In this document: piece after piece, positions 57,376 to 64,000 of the stretch
How positions within the stretch are numbered: position 1 is the first letter of the stretch
Layout: each line of letters starts with the position of its first letter
Assembly (NCBI GenBank): GCA_973895155.1
Contig: OZ316896.1
Span: 7,626,001 to 7,690,000 of the forward strand
DNA: 64,000 nt
From: Marsupella aquatica
Lineage: Eukaryota > Marchantiophyta
Reading direction: 5' to 3'
Notes under the pieces: model-generated
Seen by the model: the letters and a program-made list of their open reading frames with translations, nothing else
Database searches by the model: none
What the model was told of the DNA's origin: nothing
Made by a program: the position numbers and the translations under genes

Positions 57376-59640
57376 CTCTATTTCAATCCACGTCGATCAA
57401 GTGTAGGAAACTCTGAAGATTGACTTCCCTCCAGGCGTACGCATAGCAGAATTACTTCCAATAGAGAGGAGGACTTAAAACAAAAAGGGAGTATTACACC
57501 AAGCACACTCACTGCCTCTCTCGTTCATTGTTCATTTGAATCGCCCGTCCACGCGTGTTGAAGGTAAAGGCTACAGGTTCATCGTCTGTTTAAATCGCCC
57601 CCCGCGCGTGTTCAAGGTAAAGGTTGCAAGGCAAGTAGTGCATGCCTTGCCCGCCTCAAAGCCGGTCCTTGTCAGTTTTGAACTGACCGCCCTGGTCCAA
57701 ATTAATAATGTCGCTCTTCAAAATGCGATATATTCTGTAGTCCATTGCGTCAACCGCATCACTGATTTTGTTTCTATCCAGCCAATTTAGGCCGGGGATT
57801 TAGGAGTTGCGGTCATGATTATACAACTAGGAAGTTTTCCCTCACTCTAGGCCTAACTCAAAAGTCCACGCAGTTTGGATTACTATGACAAGTTAGGACA
57901 AGATACAAACTATTCCCATGGAGACTAGCGCAGCCTGCACTTCGGGAAAGTAAAGCCGCCAATTGCGATGACCTTCGGATCGATCAGAAGCCTATGTGGC
58001 AAATACCCTACATAGGATACCAAGAAGATAAGGCTGGCCTCAGTTTCCCACCAGTTTTAGAGGGATCATTTCCACGGGAACGATTCCAAAGGTACTAAAG
58101 AGTGGAGGTCATTGACCGTAGCTCACACCTCCCACTCTAAGTGTTCGATCCTCCTCTATGCGAGAGACAACTTCAGAATAAGTTTTACACATTCACGCCC
58201 GACAACATCATCCAAAATGTGAAAGTTCATAGGCCACCTACGGATCTATGTACTATGTGAAAGAATTCTCTATCAAATCTGATGCCACCTTGTGCGATCT
58301 CTCGTAAAGTGTTTTGGATTTGGTAGAAATTATTGGCAGCACTTGGAGTCAATTCTTTTGATTGCAGTAGTTGATTTGAGTTTGAAATGTGCTCGTAGGT
58401 CAAATACATGGTTCTTGTATGCTTCAAAGTGAAAGCAGATCTTACCCAACCCTTTACCACCCACTTCTTCCTTAGCCCGGGCTTACTAGTAAATATCCTA
58501 CATTACCATTTACGCATCCTTGAAACTCATCATCGATTTCACCGATCCCAAGGCTGGCCAGCCCCTGTACACCGATCCTTAGAAACCAACTAAACCATAT
58601 ATCTTCTTTGTGTCCGAGTGCTCTGATTGATGGAACAAGTATGAATCTGGATGTTCAATGATATAGACTCTGCGATCTATTTCATGCATTATGCATCATG
58701 CATCATGAATTATGGTATGTGGAATGTTTTGCAGGCTACGCAGGTCATGAAACAGGTAGAGCATTAATATAAGAGGATGTGAAGAAGCGGATGTGACGTA
58801 GTTTGTTCTGCCGGTGCGAGGTATGTGCAAGGTATGTGAAGGGTATGTTTGGGGTATTTGTGGTTATGCTCGTTCCAACACTAATGTTACAAGGTTAGAC
58901 CTACATTTGAAGATGCAATGTACAGTATGAGAATGAACTCGGATATTTAGAACAGACCACACTTTTTGAGTATTTGAGATTACAGTTGAAGCAATATACA
59001 TCATGAGCGCCATGCTAACAAAGGTGTTGTGGCATCGTCCGAGGCCGATGCCTATTTTGTGGCAACCGCCCGGGTTGCCTTGACAGGTAACCGGGTTGCC
59101 AGTATGCTGTCCACCCCCCCCTTGCCATCCGGTATGCCGTGGTAAGTTGTCGCAAAAGATAATTCAACCTTGTGCCCTATTTTATGCATATGGAAGTTGT
59201 CGTCTCTTTTTTCATGATTACTTACTTCTTCATTGAGTTGCAGGCGTTGCCCCGGCCTTCAAAGTGCAAACTCCATTATTCATTTACATACTTACCCATC
59301 AATGCTCTATAAATATAATGAACACCTATTGGAACAAGAACACATCTGCCATAAATGTATTGTTTGGGGTCACATTGTTTTTACGGTTGTCTGTATATAT
59401 GCTTGTGTTTTTTTCCCTTCCTGGTCGTTGGGATCGATGGAGCCGCGGATCCGCCCAATGAGTTTCAGGTGTTTCTCTATTTTTTTGGTTTGTTGATGTT
59501 TGGAGATTGGGGAGGGGCCCTTACCCAATTCTTTGTGAACTATGATGACCCACTACATGGTGTCGCTGCAATCCGCAAAAGCGCTATAGTGGTTGAGTTC
59601 TATTTGCTATCCTGTATCAGAGTTTGAAGTTGGAAGTTTT
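57376..59640. other. Spacer without supported gene
   Basis: Only short frames on both strands; none shows family likeness. Short TATGCATCATG repeats near 58690 and GGTATGT repeats near 58820-58850. A 5' flank of the minus-strand gene may lie at 57376-57600, where CGCCCGTCCACGCGTG recurs in varied form. Confidence 0.4.
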
Positions 59641-59679
59641 CCTTGAGATATTGCGCACAAATTGTGAAATGAAAAATTG

Positions 59680-59763
59680 TCGAGACCCATTCATTGATTA
59701 AACACTAGCCGAGACCCATTCATCGATTAAACACCAGCCGAGGCCCATTCATCGATTAACACC
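59680..59763 (+). repeat. Tandem repeat, about 32-bp unit, three copies
   Basis: Three copies of GAGACCCATTCATCGATTAA-type units with GCC linkers and few changes. Confidence 0.85.
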
Positions 59764-60039
59764 CAATTACTTTTTGTTACGTTTTAACAAACGCATCATG
59801 GACATCACAACCTTAATTTAACAGATGCAGGTCCAGCCCCCCTTTACTGCACATTCAAAATAAGTCGACCATTTACATACATACATTCTGCTCCCACTTG
59901 CCCCACAAACCAAGCATACACGTTATGCCATATCAAACCAAAATGGCAGGTCATTACATGGCCTGTAGGAACCTTACAAACTAAAAGACTCTTGCCCAAA
60001 ATGCCAAACCGTCGTACGTCGTGCTTGCATCTGGTCACA

Positions 60040-60798
60040 TCAGATATGAGTTGCATCCAAACTATCAAGCAGGTCCTGCAATCTACATCTAAGAGAACTA
60101 AGCTGCGATGTCGTGGCCGGGTCTAAAGCATGAAAAGATGATCTTGAAGATTCTATTGTATGCCTCCCTCGTGCAGTATGATAACTTGAAGGTATATTGT
60201 CCGTCTTCAACTTTGTCTTCCGTGGAGTGACAGAAGTAGGCACCACAGAATGCAAGATCCCATAGTCGTCATCGCTTATAGGTGACAAGGAATTAATAAT
60301 GGCCTCACCGTCTTTGCAGCGGATCACTACGTCCACACATTCCATCTTTGCTGTAGCTCTATGGACAGTAGCAAACTAGACAAAGTCTTCCCTCTTGCTA
60401 AAATCCTATGGAGGCATCCCTATGAGATCAGTCGGTGCATCAAAAATCTTAGCTTGCACTGGAGGGAAGTGTGGCCCGATAGTAGAGTCAACTAGGAACA
60501 CCTCAAAATGATACCTTTCTATCCAGGTCCCAGCAGCAACCAAATTATGGGGACATCGACTTGACCCTTCAACAGTGCAATTACACATCCACCCAGGTGT
60601 CACGAAGCGAGTGCATCCATGGTACAGAAACTTCCGCGGAAAATTGATTGGAGCATCAAAATTGACCACAAGAACCCTCATCGATGGGAAGGTCCTCATT
60701 TCTCCAGCATTGCAGCAGCCAACAACATCTTTAAGTGTGGCCATGTCTCTGAAAAGAGCCCAGAAAAAATCCAAACAATAGTGGTGAAGGGCAGGCAC
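60040..60798 (-). pseudogene. SWIM-finger ORF, probably a decayed MULE-related fragment
   Basis: One minus-strand frame from about 60798 to 60040, broken by two TAG codons near 60403 and 60370. It contains GWMCNCTVEGSSRCPHNLVA (about 60590-60530), a C-x-C-x(7)-C-x-H pattern of SWIM type, preceded by VVNFDAPINFPRKFLYHGC and followed by a Ser/Thr-rich tail. SWIM fingers close many MULE transposases, so a transposon origin is likely; a host protein is possible. The sequence differs clearly from the SWIM region of element X. Confidence 0.4.
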
Positions 60799-61179
60799 TC
60801 AGCCGGGCGCAAGCACTACTCAGGAAGGGACGAATACCGATCTGCAATGGTTGCAAATCAAATGACAAGCCGGACTGCAGAACACTCGACAAATTGTGCA
60901 AAGTTGTCACTAGAGAAGGACATTATCATGGGGCGCAAAGTGAATGCAAGTAGAGGATCCAGAAGGGAGACCCGGAGTTTAGGGCCGAGTTTTGGGAGAC
61001 ATTGACTTTATGGGGACGTTGACTTTAGGGAGGCGGAGCTTTGGGAGACGTTGATTTTAGAGAGACGTGGAGTTTTTCTCTTGGGAGACATGGCGGACAC
61101 TTCGTGTGCTTGGCCATGTTTTAATGGAGTAAATATGCGGCAAAATAAATCAAATAACACTAGTAGAAAACAATGTATT

Positions 61180-61800
61180 TTATGACCGAAACAATGACTA
61201 TTAATCAGGTCTTTTTAACAAAACAATCACGCAATTGTTCTCGTCTTTCCAGACGCGTCACAACGGACATTTTGGTCACGGTCCTTTTGGACAAATGACG
61301 CTAAAAACATGTGGTCATTTCATACTATCCTAAATGACCGTTTTTATGATATGGTCATAAATGTTGAACGGTCCAAAATGACGACACAAATCACCATCGA
61401 CGGTCAATTGCCGTTGACCGTCGATGGTCCCCGTACCCAAACACACAACGACACGTGACAATAAAAAAACAAATAACATTGGTCATTTTGGACTTGTCCA
61501 AAATGACGTACATTATATAACAAGTCATATTGAGACACGTGGTTCAATTGGGAGAAGACACGTAAAGATACACATTAGTCATTAATGACATGTCTTGAAT
61601 GACATAAAGTGAGTCATAGTGGACTTGTTTATAATGACCATGAGAAAGGTCATTGTATATGTCATTCTTTGAATCATTTAGTCTATGTCTTTAATGACCA
61701 GAGTTGAGTCATATTGGTCACAAAGATAGTTGTGAATAATGACCATTACATCAGTCATTCTAGCTAGTCATTTAGTCATTCAAGCCAGTCATTTAGACGA
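61180..61800. repeat. Subterminal repeat block of the second CACTA element
   Basis: More than twenty AATGAC, GTCATT, AGTCAT and TGGTCATT words in both orientations over about 600 bp, plus an inverted pair CGACGGTCAA/TTGACCGTCG near 61400. Confidence 0.8.
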
Positions 61801-62147
61801 AGTATTCAATGATTTGGAGAAATTCAAATTTAAGTGATCATGATAGATAAAACTTGATGTCAATCAAAAATCATACATTACAAAGCCATTCAATAGATTT
61901 GCTGAATGAAAACTTAAAGAAACATTCGATATATATCACAAATCCAATTGATATTCATACAAGATACCTTCATAAGTCTCACGGTAAATATTGAACTCAA
62001 TGCAAATTTATGAAACAAAATTACATTGACATCAATAATATTAGATTGTCAATTGTTACAACCTGACATACCAATCACTCTGCATGTTTATAGAAAAACA
62101 GAGTTGTCATTCTATCATGTCTATTGTTTCTTGATAGAGTGCTATTT

Positions 62148-62882
62148 CTATTGCTTCTTAAGCAATCTAGAGTTCCATAGGGCATTCATCCCTTTCACAT
62201 CAGATAATTTAGACTGGTTCTCCCCTGAATTGGCAAATGGCAATGCCACATCTACAAACACTTCAATCACACGCACTCGCAAGAAAGGGCTTTCAAAATC
62301 TGCACAATGAAACTTATCTTCTCCTAGCAGCCCTGTCACCTCACCTTCTGCCACTATCATGGAATTGTCCACAACGCTCTTCATCTTCACCAAATCTCCT
62401 CTTGCAAACTGTGAACAACACATTTTGTTAAAAATGCAATAAACAGAAATTGAAAGATAGAAGAACACTCAAATCAAACACACATTTACCTTTGCAACGG
62501 GGTTAGGAGACTGCATTGGTTTCTTCTGTGCAGGTGATGCATTTGCTGAGGATCCTTTCTTCCTTTTCTTCTTTCCCTTTCTAGTTGATGGAGTGTCATC
62601 CTGTTCACTTGGAATGGGAGTTTCTTTTGGCAACTCAGATGATTCTGGGGTTACATCTGGTGTCAACTGAGTCGACTTATCCTCTGGCAACTGAAAGGCA
62701 TCTGAAATGGCTTCTTTGGGCAACTTAGATGGCAAAAGGTTCACTTCCAATTCAGTTTGCTTTAGAGTACTGTTAGCTGTGTCAGTTGGTCTTCCCTGCG
62801 ACACAGGAGGCTCCCCTAAAGATGCTGTCATAAAACACACACAAAAGAAATGCATAAACAAACATGTATACACCAGCAACAT
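62148..62882 (-). CDS. CACTA second-protein (tnpA-like) C-terminal exons
   Basis: Exon about 62882-62490: Pro/Glu/Thr-rich (SELPKETPIPSEQDD) then a basic patch KGKKKRKKGSS, ending SPNPVAK before a donor-like GTAAATG. Next exon about 62410-62148: FARGDLVKMKSVVDNSMIVA, EGEVTGLLGEDKFH, VRVIEVFVDVALPF and a final SDVKGMNALWNSRLL. The order (G-D-x-V, V-A-x-G, V-x-V, L-P, D-x-x-G-x-x-x-x-W) matches the C-terminal domain of plant CACTA tnp1-type proteins, which bind subterminal repeats. No stop was seen in these exons; upstream exons are displaced by the LTR at 62910. Confidence 0.65.
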
Positions 62883-62909
62883 ATAATCACACTAAAAACA
62901 TGCAAGTGT

Positions 62910-63049
62910 TGTAACTCATACTTGAGTTAAGTCTACCTTTGGGATAACTACCTATGTAACTACCCTAACTACTTAGGCCGTAGCCACATGTACATATTCT
63001 ACCAAGAGTAAAGATGGAACCAACTCTTTGTCTCATTTCTCCCACAACA
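62910..63049 (+). mobile_element. Short Copia-like LTR (140 bp) with primer site
   Basis: TGTAACTCATACTTGAG...CCCACAACA followed by CGTTATCAGCACG, a tRNA-Met-type primer site used by some plant Copia elements. AACTACC-rich phrases match the LTR at 39656. Its small size suggests a TRIM or a small Copia. Confidence 0.6.
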
Positions 63050-64000
63050 CGTTATCAGCACGTAGCTCTCCACGAGCAATCTTTTCTTTGAGAGAAAGGC
63101 CAGATTTTCATTGAGTGTTTATAGATTTGACATAATTGCCCCTCCCAAGAAGCTATGGATGAGAACTTCTCGATCACATTTCTAATTTTAGGTTTAACAA
63201 GGACGTTTGTGATTCCTCCAAATGTCATTGCGGAAGCCATGGACTACCTATGCCAAACCATGACGGACCGATCTCATAAGGACATTGAAGATCACTTAAG
63301 GAGGCACGAGAGAGAGCGAGAGAAAACGATTAAGCAAGAATCGAGAAAGAGTCGGTGTGAGAGAAAGCACTGGCAATGAACATTGGTAAGGCGCTGACAA
63401 AGAGAATCGAAAGTATTAAGGATTGAGGCGAGAAACAATAAGGATTGAAGGTGAAGAAACCCCTCTGGAAACGACCTTTAAATCTGAGAAGAAACGAAAC
63501 AAATTCTGATAAGGATAGCAGATAAGGAAAATTACAGAGGATCGAGGCATAAATCGATCGAGAGAGGAGGAAAGGCACGAACAAAACAGAGGATCGAATG
63601 CAACCATTCAAAGACTGAGAGCGCATTCCATAAGGACAGCATTGAACAGAGACAAGAATTGAAAAGCAGTACCGCAGAACAGAATCCATAAGAAAAGACT
63701 GAACCTCACCCCACTGATCGAAGGCGAAAAAAAAAATTCAAGCAGCAGAAGCATCGGGAGGCACTGGCGAAGAAGCATAAGAGAAATGAATCGATCTAAA
63801 GCGAAGAAAATCGAAGCGCCAGCGCGAAACTGAAGGCAAACAGAAACCCATAAGGACAATCGAATCAAGATTGGAAGATTGAAAACTCGGGAGAAATACA
63901 AGAGCAGAAAGAGAAAGGAAAAACAAATACTCAGGGGGAGTGGGCTATTCGCACATCCCCTGGTCTACAACTTGAGACAACAAGAACTTGAATTGAGAGA
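63050..64000 (+). other. Internal region after the short LTR, no recognisable gag
   Basis: A frame at 63155-63379 (MDENFSITFLILGLTRTF..., basic C-terminus) has no gag likeness. From 63380 to 63920 the plus strand is purine-rich (GAGAAAC, GATTGAAGG words). A polypurine-tract-like CAGGGGGAG lies at about 63932. Lack of coding domains fits a non-autonomous element. Confidence 0.4.

Larger units (their letters stand above)
61158..64000. mobile_element. Second CACTA element, left end, continuing beyond the window
   Basis: CACTAGTAGAAAACAATG begins at 61158 after a TAA that would be the 3-bp target copy. It is followed by a dense block of AATGAC/GTCATT words (61180-61800) and a minus-strand gene with the C-terminal region of the plant CACTA second protein. 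Subterminal words differ completely from those of the first CACTA element, so it is another family. The right end is outside. Confidence 0.75.

Noticed and set aside
63932-63945. 3' end of the short-LTR element, from a CAGGGGGAG tract
   Set aside because: The sequence after it (TGGGCTATTCG) does not match the LTR start TGTAACTC, so it is not followed by the partner LTR.

Overview
The window is nuclear DNA of a land plant. GT-AG introns, plant-type CACTA, Mutator-like (MULE) and Copia elements, a TATA-driven element gene and a fragment of plastid DNA (psbC end, trnS-UGA, psbZ start) all point there. The mix of element families suggests an early-diverging lineage such as a bryophyte, but the sequence alone does not fix the species. 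I see no confidently intact single-copy host gene. The window is a nest of transposons, most of them carrying stops or frameshifts.

Layout. (1) 1-9167: right part of a CACTA element: a decayed tnp2 transposase (minus), a two-exon gene pairing a Cys-rich motif with a SET domain (minus), a divergent accessory gene (plus) and subterminal repeats ending in the CACTA terminus at 9167. (2) 9168-12410: partial copy 1 of a large MULE-like element, here called X, into which the CACTA element jumped. (3) 12411-~16600 and 20944-~21620: two members of a family starting TGTGATGCC that encodes an FGLP-motif/coiled-coil protein. (4) 17211-19185: decayed minus-strand RING/coiled-coil gene. (5) 21631-38585: copy 2 of X, about 17 kb. 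(6) 38600-~39800: tail of a Copia element. (7) 40632-43560: a SINE candidate and a 158-bp satellite. (8) 43975-57375: an unrecognised minus-strand gene split by a complete Copia (46089-56026, TSD CTGCC), which is itself split by a 4-kb TGTGACGCC element (49478-53453, TSD GGCCA). (9) 59844-60798: a decayed SWIM-type ORF. (10) 61158-64000: left end of a second CACTA element, broken by a short Copia-like LTR.

The most interesting object is X. Besides a MULE-type transposase (zinc motif, DDE-like region, SWIM finger) it carries a five-exon gene joining a ParB/sulfiredoxin-like domain to a beta-class DNA-methyltransferase-like domain, a Ulp1-like protease, an FCP1-like HAD domain and a duplicated transposase N-terminus. 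About 20 copies of a near-perfect palindrome, TAGCGCC(A/C/G)GGCGCTA, sit only in its introns, intergenic gaps and flanks. Five lie in the divergent promoter region between the ParB-methyltransferase gene and the truncated transposase gene. This looks like a repeated binding site for an element-encoded protein. The second copy of part of X at 9.2-12.4 kb shows that the gene and its spacing travel together.

Decay is consistent with long silencing: many stops look like CGA-to-TGA changes, and the two Copia LTRs differ mostly by transitions.
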